From contig JADLAY010000048.1 of NCBI GenBank assembly GCA_020849765.1, positions 1 to 50,513 on the forward strand: 50,513 nucleotides of DNA, read 5' to 3'. Position numbers and translations under genes: made by a program. The stretch comes from Anaerolineae bacterium (lineage in GTDB: Bacteria > Chloroflexota > Anaerolineae > Aggregatilineales > Phototrophicaceae). Below the pieces are notes generated by a model, which made no database searches, had not been told where the DNA came from, and worked only from the letters and a program-made list of their open reading frames with translations. Shown in pieces: positions 1-7,938 of the stretch. How positions within the stretch are numbered: position 1 is the first letter of the stretch; each line of letters begins with the position of its first letter.

Positions 1-150
1 GACCGCGCATCTCTGCTGTGTCTACTGCAATTTCCTGTTGGGTCTTCCCCTTGAGGAGGCTCTTTGTATCAAGCATTTAGCTTTTGCTGGGTGACCGATC
101 TAGCACAACTGCTACTGAAGGGGCTAAATTGGCCAGATGTAAAAACGAAG

Positions 151-206
151 CGCCTTTAGTGCGCTTGATGAACCTTAGCCGGGCGTTTCAACGTCCGGCG
201 GACGCC
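151..206 (-). repeat. Paired-hairpin element, solo unit (upstream of dnaJ)
   Basis: Read on the minus strand, this is a GCCGGACGT/ACGCCCGGC stem with one G-T pair and a TGAA loop, then the linker GGCTAAGGTTCA, then an AAGCGC/GCGCTT stem. The same design occurs near the other end of the window (50399-50452), with tail-to-tail double versions at 11.8, 34.3 and 45.2 kb. The coding potential here is unconvincing. The rest of 1-300 holds no gene I can support. Confidence 0.6.
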
Positions 207-261
207 AGCACACTTTCTGCACATTTGCACTGCCTTCTTCTTGAGGCAAGTGACGTGTCAA

Positions 262-284
262 CCTAGTTTTGGTGATGTACTAGG
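262..284. promoter_or_regulatory. Inverted repeat upstream of dnaJ, possible operator
   Basis: Six-base arms CCTAGT and ACTAGG are separated by 11 bases, 35 bases before the dnaJ start. A weak TTGAGG (241-246), 17-bp spacer, TAGTTT (264-269) promoter-like pair overlaps it, so a bound protein would cover the -10. It is not a CIRCE element. Function is a guess from position and symmetry. Confidence 0.22.
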
Positions 285-319
285 CCAAAAGCTCATGGCT
301 ACCGGCTAAAGGCTATCCT

Positions 320-1462
320 ATGGCAAGAGACTATTACGATGTCCTCGGCGTCTCGCGGAGCGCCAGCAAAGACGAAATCAAACAAGCCTTCCGCCGCCTG
401 GCGCGCGAATGGCACCCGGACGTCAACAAAAGCCCGGAAGCCCACACGAAATTCCAGGAGATCAACGAGGCGTACCAGGTGCTGTCCGATGACGACCAGC
501 GCTCGCGCTACGACCGGTTTGGCGCCGCGGGCGTCGGCAGCGGCGCGGGCGGCTTCAACGCGACCGGTTTCCCCGGCTTCGACGAGATCTTCGAGGAATT
601 CTTCGGCGCGGCCTTTGGCGGGCGTTCGGCGCGCAGGCGCGGCCCGCGTCCGGGGCAAGACCGCCGGGTCGAGGTGACAATCACGTTCGAAGAGTCGGTC
701 TTCGGCACGGAGAAGACGGTCGAGTTCGAGCGGCTGGATACGTGCACGGTCTGCGGCGGCAACGGCGCCGAACCCGGCACGACGCTGATCCGCTGCCCGG
801 AGTGCGGCGGCGCAGGCGAGATTCGCCGTCCACAGCAGACGCTGCTCGGCACGATGATCAGCGTGCAGACGTGCCCGCGCTGCCAGGGCAAGGGCGAGGT
901 CGTGCAGACGCCATGCCACAACTGCCGCGGCGCCGGTCGGCTGCGTAACCCGGTCACGCTCAGCATCCACATCCCGCCGGGCGTGCGCGAGGGCTTGCAG
1001 ATCCAGATCCGCAGCGAGGGCGATTCCGGCGACATGAATGCGCCGAAGGGCAATCTGTACGCCGTCGTCCACGTGCAGGAGCACGAATACTTCAAGCGCA
1101 AGGACAACGACATCATCCTCGACATCACGGTCAACGTGGCGCAGGCCGCGCTTGGCGACCGCATCTTCGTGCCGACGATCGAAGGTGAGCAGGAACTGGT
1201 CGTCCCGGCAGGGACGCAGACGGGTAAAGTCTTCCGCCTGCGCGGCAAGGGTGTGCCACGGCTGCGCAGCGATGGCTCGACCAGCGGGCGCGGCGATCAG
1301 CTTGTCTACATCGCGGTCGACATCCCGACGCGCCTGACGGACGAGCAGCGCCACCTATTCGAAGAACTCGCCAATACGTTCAGCAGCGAAATTCAGCCGC
1401 AGCGCAACGGCAAAGGCTTCTTCGACCGCGTGATGGACTTCTTCGCGGGCGAACAGCCGTAA
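320..1462 (+). CDS. dnaJ: Chaperone protein DnaJ (type I Hsp40)
   Basis: Co-chaperone that stimulates DnaK ATPase and delivers unfolded clients in the cytoplasm. The 380-residue protein has the full type I order: J domain (1-66) with the catalytic HPD at 32-34, a Gly/Phe-rich linker (about 68-100), four CxxCxGxG zinc repeats with cysteines at 142/145, 159/162, 185/188 and 199/202, then the C-terminal substrate-binding domains to about 350. Length is normal for the family. The ATG has AAAGG seven bases upstream. No dnaK or grpE is next to it, so it is a stand-alone copy; the genome may hold another dnaJ. It ends at a strong palindromic terminator shared with the convergent dioxygenase gene. 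Identification is secure. Confidence 0.96.
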   Translation: MARDYYDVLGVSRSASKDEIKQAFRRLAREWHPDVNKSPEAHTKFQEINEAYQVLSDDDQRSRYDRFGAAGVGSGAGGFNATGFPGFDEIFEEFFGAAFGGRSARRRGPRPGQDRRVEVTITFEESVFGTEKTVEFERLDTCTVCGGNGAEPGTTLIRCPECGGAGEIRRPQQTLLGTMISVQTCPRCQGKGEVVQTPCHNCRGAGRLRNPVTLSIHIPPGVREGLQIQIRSEGDSGDMNAPKGNLYAVVHVQEHEYFKRKDNDIILDITVNVAQAALGDRIFVPTIEGEQELVVPAGTQTGKVFRLRGKGVPRLRSDGSTSGRGDQLVYIAVDIPTRLTDEQRHLFEELANTFSSEIQPQRNGKGFFDRVMDFFAGEQP

Positions 1463-1494
1463 TCATCCCCCACACGACCCATTCGGGGCCGAAC

Positions 1495-1521
1495 AAAAAA
1501 GGATGCACGTGCATCCTTTTT
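1495..1521. terminator. Bidirectional rho-independent terminator
   Basis: A perfect palindrome (13 bases per arm, centre 1508/1509) has A-run and T-run ends, so it can stop transcription from both dnaJ and the convergent dioxygenase gene. Confidence 0.85.
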
Positions 1522-1544
1522 GATTCCTCGCTCTTGCGGACGAT

Positions 1545-2420
1545 CTAGGGGCGACCGCCAGGCGGTCTGCCGCCAGGCTGACCATCGCCCATGCCCTGTT
1601 CTTCCGGCGACGGCTGGCTCAAATCCAGGCCGATATCGAAGGTCGCCGTGTAGCCTTCTTCGTCTTCCAGGGGTTCGAGCGTCAGCGTGAGCAGGCCATC
1701 GCTGCTCTGGTAGATGTTGTCGGTGTCGTTGTAGGTATCGCGCGTGCCTTTGCTGGCGTAGGGCTGCTTCGAGTGCACGACGTCGGTCAGTTCCTCGTCG
1801 AAGAAGAACTGCGACGTGAATTCGTAGCCGGTATCCGACTCCGGATCGGTGCGGATCTTGAAGTGGATGTGCACCGCCCGGCCCGAATACCAGCCGGGAT
1901 AGATGGTCGTGAATTCGACGCCACCGAATTCATCGGTCAGCTGGTAGCCGCGCAGCCAGAGTTGATCCGACGTATCGAAGCCCGGATCGCTGACGCCGGA
2001 ATAGACGCCGAGCGCATCACAGTGCCAGATATCGACCTGGGCGCCCTCGACCGGCAGGCAGGTGCCCGCGCTGACATCGGAGACATTGATCTTGAGTTTG
2101 AGCAGCGTGCCTTCTTTGATGCTGTCGTCCGACGGCTCGACGCGGATGTCGGAGCGGTTGAGCATGGCGTCGACGAAGTACGGCCCTTCGGTCAGCGCCG
2201 GGCGCACGACGCACGAGGGCAGCGGCGTCGCGGTCGCATCCGTCTGCAAGAGCGTGGGCGTGAGTTGGCTCAGGTCGAGGCGGGTGAGTCCGCCGCCGAC
2301 CACCATGACCGCGCCGAGGCCGCCCAGGAACGAGAGCGCCTCGCGGCGGGTCAGCAGGCGGCCTACGGGTTGATCGTCATCGTCGGGTTCGTGGTTGGGG
2401 GGTTGCGGGTTTTGAGGCAT
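1545..2420 (-). CDS. Tat-exported intradiol ring-cleavage dioxygenase
   Basis: Non-haem Fe(III) dioxygenase of the protocatechuate 3,4-dioxygenase / catechol 1,2-dioxygenase fold; it would open catechol-type rings between the two hydroxyls. I chose the ATG at 2420 (291 aa) because AAAGGA lies seven bases upstream; an in-frame ATG at 2450 lacks this. The N-terminus carries a Tat-like signal (TRREALSFL, Arg 25-26, followed by a hydrophobic stretch), so the enzyme is probably exported folded with its iron. The four expected iron ligands are visible: Tyr140 (in WHCDALGVYSG), Tyr178, and His184/His186 in VHIHF. The C-terminus is a Gly/Pro/Arg tail. No other aromatic-degradation genes are adjacent, so the substrate cannot be named. 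Exported members of this kind are common as single genes. Confidence 0.85.
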   Translation of the reverse strand: MPQNPQPPNHEPDDDDQPVGRLLTRREALSFLGGLGAVMVVGGGLTRLDLSQLTPTLLQTDATATPLPSCVVRPALTEGPYFVDAMLNRSDIRVEPSDDSIKEGTLLKLKINVSDVSAGTCLPVEGAQVDIWHCDALGVYSGVSDPGFDTSDQLWLRGYQLTDEFGGVEFTTIYPGWYSGRAVHIHFKIRTDPESDTGYEFTSQFFFDEELTDVVHSKQPYASKGTRDTYNDTDNIYQSSDGLLTLTLEPLEDEEGYTATFDIGLDLSQPSPEEQGMGDGQPGGRPPGGRP

Positions 2421-2548
2421 TGTGTGTCCTTTGGCTCGATGGCACGACATTTGTCTCGTGCTTACGTTAGGAACCTTAGCATGATTCGCGCAACGAAGGC
2501 TGAACGGGCGCTTAAGCCACCTTAAATCTTCCTCAAATTGGGGAAGGT

Positions 2549-2620
2549 GGTGCTCAGTGCTCGGTGCTCAGTGCTCAGTTGTGGGTACGCAGGGTGCCCG
2601 GTTCACAGTTCACGGTGCGC
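2549..2620. repeat. Degenerate heptad array, GTGCTCA family
   Basis: About ten copies in strict 7-base register (GTGCTCA, GTGCTCG, GTGCTCA, GTGCTCA, then more diverged forms such as GGTTCAC). It lies between the divergent dioxygenase and Uma2 genes. Related arrays are at 22.1, 34.2 and 50.3 kb. Confidence 0.75.
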
Positions 2621-2668
2621 AGACAGGATGATGAAGCAGAAGGGAGGCGAGTGTGCAGAATGGCCCTA

Positions 2669-2677
2669 TGGTATACT
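2669..2677 (+). promoter_or_regulatory. Extended -10 promoter for the Uma2 gene
   Basis: TGGTATACT fits an extended -10 (TGn plus TATACT), 34 bases before the chosen start. I see no good -35, as is usual for extended -10 promoters. It starts about 50 bases after the heptad array. Confidence 0.45.
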
Positions 2678-2710
2678 CGGATTCATGTGAACAGGTGGTC
2701 GGAGCAGCCC

Positions 2711-3292
2711 ATGGTCACGCGTGACGCGCCGGTCATTATCGGCATGGCGATGGAAGAATTCACTCGACTTTTCGATCAGCACGGGCCGTTTGAGTTGATC
2801 GACGATCAGCGGAGACCCAAGATGCCGACCACCGCCGAACACGCCGAAATCATCAAGCTCCTCAACGATCTTCTGGCGGCATTCGAGCGGGCAGGTGTCA
2901 TCGTCCGCTATACCGAATCCACCTTCATCCTCACCGATAGGCCGGATTGGGTCAAGGGATCGCGGCTGCCCGACGTGATGGTCTATGCGGCGGAGCGGAT
3001 GGCCGCTTACAAGTCCGGCGATCCAGCCTGGAAAGAGAAGCCGTTCATCCTCGTGCCCGACCTTTGTATCGAAGTCATCTCCCCCACCGATCAGTATGTG
3101 GACGTCGACGAGAAAGTCGCCCGTTATCTCGGCGACGGCGTTCGTGCAGTCTGGGTACTCAATCCGCGCATGCAGTCGGTCGTCGTCTACACACAGGGCG
3201 ATATCCAGCGCCTGGCGGGTGAGGAAGTGTTGGATGGCGGCGAGGTTATCCCCGGCTTCAGCCTGGCTGTGAAGTCGCTGTTCGCAGTATGA
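2711..3292 (+). CDS. Uma2 family (DUF820) putative PD-(D/E)XK nuclease
   Basis: The 193-residue protein belongs to the Uma2/DUF820 group, predicted endonuclease-like proteins often present in many copies in cyanobacteria and Chloroflexota. Visible core: the PDV after strand one (Asp88), PDLCIEVISP (Asp117, Glu121), Lys135 in the following helix, then the GVRAVWVLNP strand typical of the family. The ATG at 2711 is preferred over upstream starts because GGAG sits six bases before it and the protein then has the normal length. Upstream in-frame codons run through the heptad array and look non-coding. Biological role and substrate are unknown. Confidence 0.85.
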   Translation: MVTRDAPVIIGMAMEEFTRLFDQHGPFELIDDQRRPKMPTTAEHAEIIKLLNDLLAAFERAGVIVRYTESTFILTDRPDWVKGSRLPDVMVYAAERMAAYKSGDPAWKEKPFILVPDLCIEVISPTDQYVDVDEKVARYLGDGVRAVWVLNPRMQSVVVYTQGDIQRLAGEEVLDGGEVIPGFSLAVKSLFAV

Positions 3293-3297
3293 AGCCT

Positions 3298-3317
3298 GGG
3301 CGCATCGTGATGCGCCC
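3298..3317. repeat. Hairpin GGGCGCAT/ATGCGCCC
   Basis: A perfect 8-bp stem with loop CGTG lies just after the Uma2 stop and is followed by CCTACC. It resembles the GTAGGGGCG hairpins at 14.5, 37.5, 42.0 and 46.4 kb. There is no T-run, so it is a weak terminator at best. The rest of the 3293-3437 gap shows nothing clear. Confidence 0.5.
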
Positions 3318-3437
3318 CCTACCAGGGACCGGCAGGACGATGATCCCTTGGTGTTGGTGACGCTTCCCCTTTGCGTCCGGGGCGTTTTTGCGGTTCAATA
3401 GCTCATAGTGCCTAACTAAGCTGGAACCTCTTGCCTT

Positions 3438-4688
3438 ATGGCCGACCTCCTCTCCGTCGATGATGCCCTCACGCGCATCTTGACCCACTTCAAACGTCTG
3501 CCCGCTGAATCGGTGCCGCTGGCCGAGGCGTATCTGCGCGTGCTGGCGGAGGACGTGATCGCCGAGCACGACGTGCCCCACTTCGCCAATTCGAGCATGG
3601 ATGGATATGCCCTCCGCGCGGCTGATGTGACCGCGGCGACGAAGGAGTCGCCGACGCACCTGCGCGTGACGATGGACATCCCGGCGGGCAAGGCGCCGGA
3701 GGGGACATTGCAGCCGGGTGAGGCGGCGCGCATCATGACCGGCGCGGCGGTGCCGGACGGCGCAGATGCGGTCGTGCCGATCGAGGACACGGACGCGACC
3801 TGGGCGGCGGGCGATGCGATCGCGCTGCCGGGTGACGTTGGCGTACAAAAGGCGGTTCAGGCCGGGGACAACGTGCGCCAGCCGGGCGAGAACTTCCACG
3901 CGGGCGATACGGTGCTCTACGCGGGCTCGCGCATTCGCGCGGCGGCGCTGGGGACGCTGGCCGGGCTGGGCATGGCGAAGGTGAAGGTCTTGCGCCGCCC
4001 GCGGGTCGCCATCGTCAGCACGGGCGACGAACTGGTGGCGGTCGATCAACCGCTGGAGCCGGGCAAGATCCACGATAGCAACAGCTACACGCTGGCCGCA
4101 CTGGTGACGGAGATCGGCGCGGAGCCGGTGCGCATCCCCACGGCGCGCGACGAGCTGGACGACGTGCGCAAGCGGTTCCGCGAGGCGCTCGACGCCAAGC
4201 CGGACGTCATCCTCAGCTCGGCGGGCGTCTCGGTCGGCGCGGCGGATCTCGTGCGCACGGTGCTGGACGAGCTGGGCAAGATCGATCTGTGGCGCATCAA
4301 CATCCGGCCCGGCAAGCCGCTCGCATTCGGCAAGCTGGGTAAGGTGCCGTTCTTCGGGCTGCCGGGCAACCCGGTCTCAGCCATGGTCACGTTCGACGTG
4401 TTCGTGCGCCCGGCGCTGCTCAAGCTGCTGGATATCCCCGACGCCATCCCGACGATTCAGGCGGTCGCGGGCGAAGACATTGCCTCCGATGGACGGCAGA
4501 GCTACATTCGTGTTACACTGCGACGCGAAAACGGACGCCCGACCGCTTATGCGACTGGTACGCAAAGCTCGGGCGCTCTTTTGTCGATGGTACTGGCGGA
4601 TGGCCTGCTGATCATCCCGGCTGGGGTTGAGGTGGCTCGCAAAGGCGAGACCTTCGCCGTGCGCGTCCTTCGTGTGTTGATGGTGTAG
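3438..4688 (+). CDS. moeA: Molybdopterin molybdotransferase MoeA
   Basis: Catalyses insertion of molybdate into adenylylated molybdopterin in molybdenum cofactor synthesis (cytoplasm). The 416 residues cover the whole family. Diagnostic stretches are SSMDGYALRA near 52-61, MTGAAVPDGADAVVP, STGDEL, the GKIHDSNS loop, SAGVSVGAADL, and GLPGNPVSAMVTF. The C-terminal beta-barrel domain IV follows from about 345. The start has no convincing Shine-Dalgarno sequence, but the N-terminal alignment with the family is good from the first residues. Other cofactor genes (moaA, mobA, moeB) are not here, so this may be one of several glp/moeA copies. It is 45 bases upstream of the VKOR gene and may be co-transcribed with it. 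Confidence 0.94.
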   Translation: MADLLSVDDALTRILTHFKRLPAESVPLAEAYLRVLAEDVIAEHDVPHFANSSMDGYALRAADVTAATKESPTHLRVTMDIPAGKAPEGTLQPGEAARIMTGAAVPDGADAVVPIEDTDATWAAGDAIALPGDVGVQKAVQAGDNVRQPGENFHAGDTVLYAGSRIRAAALGTLAGLGMAKVKVLRRPRVAIVSTGDELVAVDQPLEPGKIHDSNSYTLAALVTEIGAEPVRIPTARDELDDVRKRFREALDAKPDVILSSAGVSVGAADLVRTVLDELGKIDLWRINIRPGKPLAFGKLGKVPFFGLPGNPVSAMVTFDVFVRPALLKLLDIPDAIPTIQAVAGEDIASDGRQSYIRVTLRRENGRPTAYATGTQSSGALLSMVLADGLLIIPAGVEVARKGETFAVRVLRVLMV

Positions 4689-4733
4689 ATGGTTTACAGG
4701 TGGCGCACACAGCGCACTTAAGGAGAATCGATC

Positions 4734-5222
4734 GTGTCCACGCTCAATGCGTCTCAAAGTGATGCCCAGGTATCGGCAAATGACGCGCGCGGCTCCCTGC
4801 TGCGCCGCATCAGCCTGCTGCTGGCGGTGGTAGGCATTCTGATCACCGGGTACATGACCTACAACAAGTTGAGCGGACAGGTGCTGCCGTGTACCAACGA
4901 AGGCATCGTCAACTGCAGCGTGGTTGAAAACAGCGCCTGGGCCTACGTGCTCGGCGTGCCGACGGCGACCTGGGGCTTGCTGGCGCACCTGACCATCCTC
5001 GCGATTCTGCTGTTTGATCAGCGCATTGCTTTCCTGCGCGATTACAGCGTGATCCTTTTGTTCGGCATTGTGCTGTTCGGGATGCTCTACCACACATACC
5101 TGATCTACGTCTCGCTCACGATCCTGCAAGCGATCTGTCCCTGGTGTATGGCCGCGGCCGCGATCATGCTCTTGCAGTTGATCGTGACCGGCATCCGTCT
5201 GCGGCGGACGCTGTCGGCCTGA
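4734..5222 (+). CDS. Vitamin K epoxide reductase (VKOR) family membrane protein
   Basis: Bacterial VKOR proteins re-oxidise periplasmic or extracellular thiol oxidases by passing electrons to quinone, supporting disulfide formation. The 162-residue protein has a GTG start with AAGGAG eight bases upstream. It has about four membrane helices (25-43, 78-95, 105-122, 126-152). The active-site CPWC is at 135-138 in the last helix, and the loop cysteines Cys53 and Cys61 after helix 1 match the shuttle pair of VKOR. No thioredoxin domain is fused, unlike many bacterial homologues, and no partner thioredoxin-like gene is adjacent. It is followed by a likely terminator. Confidence 0.9.
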   Translation: MSTLNASQSDAQVSANDARGSLLRRISLLLAVVGILITGYMTYNKLSGQVLPCTNEGIVNCSVVENSAWAYVLGVPTATWGLLAHLTILAILLFDQRIAFLRDYSVILLFGIVLFGMLYHTYLIYVSLTILQAICPWCMAAAAIMLLQLIVTGIRLRRTLSA

Positions 5223-5239
5223 CGTCACCCACTCTAGAC

Positions 5240-5265
5240 GAGGGGCGCAGCCCGCCCCTCACTTT
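5240..5265 (+). terminator. Terminator after the VKOR gene
   Basis: An 8-bp stem GAGGGGCG/CGCCCCTC with a five-base loop is followed by a short ACTTTCTT run. The following 180 bases to 5448 contain no other recognisable gene or riboswitch; I checked both strands for a cyclic-di-GMP-like core and did not find one. Confidence 0.6.
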
Positions 5266-5448
5266 CTTGACCCGGCTGGCCCCTGAAGGCGCGGCAAAAT
5301 CACAGAGCGTAGGCTGAGCGCCCGGTAGCAACCTCGTAATCTTTCGCAATACCATAGAAAAAACAGTGCTTTTGATGTAGCCTTTTGCCCCAGTGCGTGT
5401 GCTCGCCGTACGCGCCTGAGTCTTCATACGCAAGAGGTATTTACTCCC

Positions 5449-6861
5449 ATGCAGACGACGTCTCGTTCGAAATCCAACGCGCTCAGTCTGGCGCTGCTGT
5501 GCACGATCATCGCGTTCGTGCTGCTTTCGCAGATCGGCGCCGCCCTCCCCGCCGCCGCGCAGGCCGAGCCTACCGCAACCCCGACCGACCCGATCTGGCT
5601 CGCCTTCAGCGCTGCGCGCGGCGCCCTGGAAGAGAAATTCTCCGTCAACCTGTCGATTGTGCGCCGCTGGGACTGGACCCAGGCGGAGTTCGTCAACGGC
5701 ATCGACTCGTGTGTCACGATCGAGGACCCGGCTGACGCGCATACGCTCTATTTCGGCTGGCGCTTCCTCGTCACCGACGTGTTCGGCAAGCAGTACGAAG
5801 CGCGCACCAGCTTCGACCGCACGATCGTGGTCGCCTGTAACGAGGTGACGGTCGAAACTGCTGCCGTGACGCCGAACCCGGACGGCAGCCTGCCGACGCC
5901 GGTCGCCGGGGCCGCGGCCACCGGTGGCTTCGAGCTGGGCGGACACGTGCTGGAGCTGAACAGCGGCACGGTCAACGCCATGCGCTCGGCGCGGATGACG
6001 TGGGTCAAGCGGCAGTTCCGCTACACACTCGGCCAGGATCCTTCGGCGGTCGCCGGGTTGATCAGCGAAGCGCGCGCCAACAACTTCAAGATCCTGATCG
6101 GCGTCGTCGGCAACACGAGCCAGATGGGCAACTTCGACGATTACATCAGCCAGTATGCCCGCTTCGTGGCCGGTGTGGCCGCCCAGGGTGCGGATGCGAT
6201 CGAGGTGTGGAACGAGCCGAACATTGACCGCGAATGGCCTGCGGGGCAGATCAACGGCGGCAACTACACCCGCCTGCTGGCCGCTGCCTACAACGCGATC
6301 AAGGGCGCGAACCCGAACGTGCTCGTCATCAGCGGTGCCCCGGCGCCAACCGGCTTCTTCGGCGCGGCGGGCTGCACGGCGCAGGGCTGCAACGACGACG
6401 TCTTCATGCAGCAGATGGGCCAGGCGGGCGCAGCGCAGTATCTCGACTGCGTGGGCCTGCACTACAACGAAGGTATCATCCCGCCGTCGCAGCAGAGCGG
6501 CGATCCGCGTGGCAGCTACCCCAGCTATTACTTCAGCTCGATGCTGGCACGCGGCTACAACCCGTTCGGCGGCAAGCCTGTTTGCTGGACGGAGCTGGGT
6601 TACCTCTCGCCGGAAGGCTTCAACACGCCGCTGCCGTCGACGTTCGCCTGGGCGCAGAACACCAGCCTGGCTGAACACGCGGCGTGGCTGGCGGAAGCGG
6701 CTGCCATGTCCGCCCAGAGCGGGCGCGTGCGCCTGATGATCATCTGGAACGTGGACTTCCCCTTCTACACCGATACCGATCCGATGGGTGGCTACGCCAT
6801 GATCCGGCCCGGCGGGGGCTGCGCCGCCTGCAGCACGCTAGCGACGGTCATGGGGGGCTAA
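5449..6861 (+). CDS. Secreted glycoside-hydrolase-like (beta/alpha)8 protein
   Basis: The 470-residue protein has a signal peptide or anchor (residues 11-38, ending PAAAQA), a first region of about 110 residues (45-155), a Pro/Gly-rich linker, and a TIM-barrel-like domain (about 160-470). The barrel resembles clan GH-A enzymes: EVWNEPN places an acid/base Glu at 256 after strand 4, and CWTELGY places a candidate nucleophile Glu at 382 after strand 7. A polysaccharide or glycoside is therefore the likely substrate, but I cannot assign a GH family; GH39/GH5-like is the nearest guess. Several cysteines suggest disulfides, and the disulfide-related VKOR gene is immediately upstream. It is the last gene before a clear terminator. 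Confidence 0.75.
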   Translation: MQTTSRSKSNALSLALLCTIIAFVLLSQIGAALPAAAQAEPTATPTDPIWLAFSAARGALEEKFSVNLSIVRRWDWTQAEFVNGIDSCVTIEDPADAHTLYFGWRFLVTDVFGKQYEARTSFDRTIVVACNEVTVETAAVTPNPDGSLPTPVAGAAATGGFELGGHVLELNSGTVNAMRSARMTWVKRQFRYTLGQDPSAVAGLISEARANNFKILIGVVGNTSQMGNFDDYISQYARFVAGVAAQGADAIEVWNEPNIDREWPAGQINGGNYTRLLAAAYNAIKGANPNVLVISGAPAPTGFFGAAGCTAQGCNDDVFMQQMGQAGAAQYLDCVGLHYNEGIIPPSQQSGDPRGSYPSYYFSSMLARGYNPFGGKPVCWTELGYLSPEGFNTPLPSTFAWAQNTSLAEHAAWLAEAAAMSAQSGRVRLMIIWNVDFPFYTDTDPMGGYAMIRPGGGCAACSTLATVMGG

Positions 6862-6878
6862 GCCCGACGTTTTGCACT

Positions 6879-6905
6879 GGGGTCTGCCAACGGCGGGCCC
6901 CTTTT
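6879..6905 (+). terminator. Rho-independent terminator after the glycosidase-like gene
   Basis: A ten-pair stem (two or three G-T pairs) with an AAC loop ends in TTTT, 17 bases after the stop codon. Confidence 0.8.
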
Positions 6906-6945
6906 CGTCTCCCTTAAGAGGTGGATCTATTGCATTACGGTAAAG

Positions 6946-6976
6946 TTGCGTTATAGTTATAAAGTCGTGATATAAT
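6946..6976 (+). promoter_or_regulatory. Sigma-70-type promoter of the response regulator
   Basis: TATAAT at 6971-6976 with TTGCGT at 6946-6951 (19-bp spacer, slightly long). It lies five bases before the first in-frame ATG (6981), so transcription would start at about 6983, which argues for the downstream start at 7011. Confidence 0.55.
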
Positions 6977-7010
6977 CCATATGATTGCTGGGGCCTCCAG
7001 AGGATGGGTT

Positions 7011-7724
7011 ATGCCTGCCGTAATTGAAGTCGAAGACCAACGTCAAATCCTGATCGTGGAAGACGATAGCGATACCGCAGAGGTTGTCGCGGCGTTGCTG
7101 GAAACGGCTGGTTACACGACAGTCAGCGTCGAAGATGGCACGACGGCGCTGGAGGAAATTCAGAGCGCGACGCCGGATCTGGTGCTGCTCGACCTCAATC
7201 TCCCCGACATCGACGGCCTCGACGTCCTGCGCAGCGTCCGTGAGCAATCTTTCCTGCCGATGATCATCCTGAGCGGCTTCACGCAGGGCCGCGACAAAGT
7301 CCTGGCGCTCGAAGCGGGCGCCGACGACTTCCTGAGCAAACCGTTCATCCCGGAAGAGCTGGTTGCGCGCGTCGGTGCGCTGCTACGCCGTGTCAAGTGG
7401 ACGCCGGTGGCCGAGCCGCGGCTGGCGGTGCGCCATCTGGAGCTCGACCTCGCGCGGCGGCAGGCGACCATGCATGGCAAACGCCTGCATCTGACGCCGA
7501 TCGAGTACGGCATCCTGGCGACGCTCATGCGCAAGGCGGGGCAAATCGTCTCACACGACGAGCTGCTGCGCAACGTGTGGGGCGAGCAGTACGAGGGCGA
7601 TTACTCGGTGCTGCGCGTCAACATCTCACGCCTGCGCCAGAAGCTGGAAGACAACCCACGCCATCCCAGCTACGTCGTGACCGTGCCTGGCCAGGGTTAC
7701 ACGATGCCGACGCGCCTGTCCTGA
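7011..7724 (+). CDS. OmpR/PhoB-family response regulator
   Basis: Two-component transcription factor of 237 residues. The receiver domain (about 12-125) has acidic residues Asp18/Asp19, phosphoacceptor Asp61 in LVLLDLNLPD and the conserved Lys of the SKPF loop. A winged-helix DNA-binding domain follows (about 140-235), with the typical LTPIEYGIL and a wing ending in GQGYTM. I chose the ATG at 7011, preceded by AGAGGA, because a TATAAT box directly precedes the earlier ATG at 6981. The only histidine kinase in the window is the membrane PAS kinase at 9857, two genes away; it is a plausible but unproven partner. The 214-bp gap downstream holds only a small hairpin (CCCCTGAACGGGG). Confidence 0.93.
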   Translation: MPAVIEVEDQRQILIVEDDSDTAEVVAALLETAGYTTVSVEDGTTALEEIQSATPDLVLLDLNLPDIDGLDVLRSVREQSFLPMIILSGFTQGRDKVLALEAGADDFLSKPFIPEELVARVGALLRRVKWTPVAEPRLAVRHLELDLARRQATMHGKRLHLTPIEYGILATLMRKAGQIVSHDELLRNVWGEQYEGDYSVLRVNISRLRQKLEDNPRHPSYVVTVPGQGYTMPTRLS

Positions 7725-7938
7725 GACAAATACCATCCACCCCAAACTGATTTGCATGTCCACCAGAACGGCGGATGCGCCATACCTTTCGTCTGGCGGA
7801 GGCGGAATCGCCTGTACACTGGTGGCGTTGGTTGTGACTGGATTGAACGCCTGCTTCCGTTTAGAATGCGCTGTTATTGTGCGAATTTTGTGCCCCTGAA
7901 CGGGGTTTGCGGCTTGTGTGACGAGGATTGAAGAGACC

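Noticed and set aside
100..127. CIRCE-like element (CTAGCACAA ... AGGGGCTAA) before dnaJ
   Set aside because: Only about six of nine positions match in each arm and the spacer is ten, not nine; too weak to support HrcA control.
84..266. ORF of 60 codons before dnaJ
   Set aside because: It runs through the paired-hairpin repeat, has no ribosome site and no recognisable domain.
299..1354. Long minus-strand ORF opposite dnaJ
   Set aside because: Typical high-GC shadow: Arg/Ala/Asp-rich with no domain, opposite a certain gene.
5266..5448. Possible riboswitch before the glycosidase-like gene
   Set aside because: Conserved cores of cyclic-di-GMP, SAM or TPP classes were not found on either strand.
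6981..7010. Earlier ATG for the response regulator
   Set aside because: It lies only five bases after the TATAAT box, before the expected transcription start.
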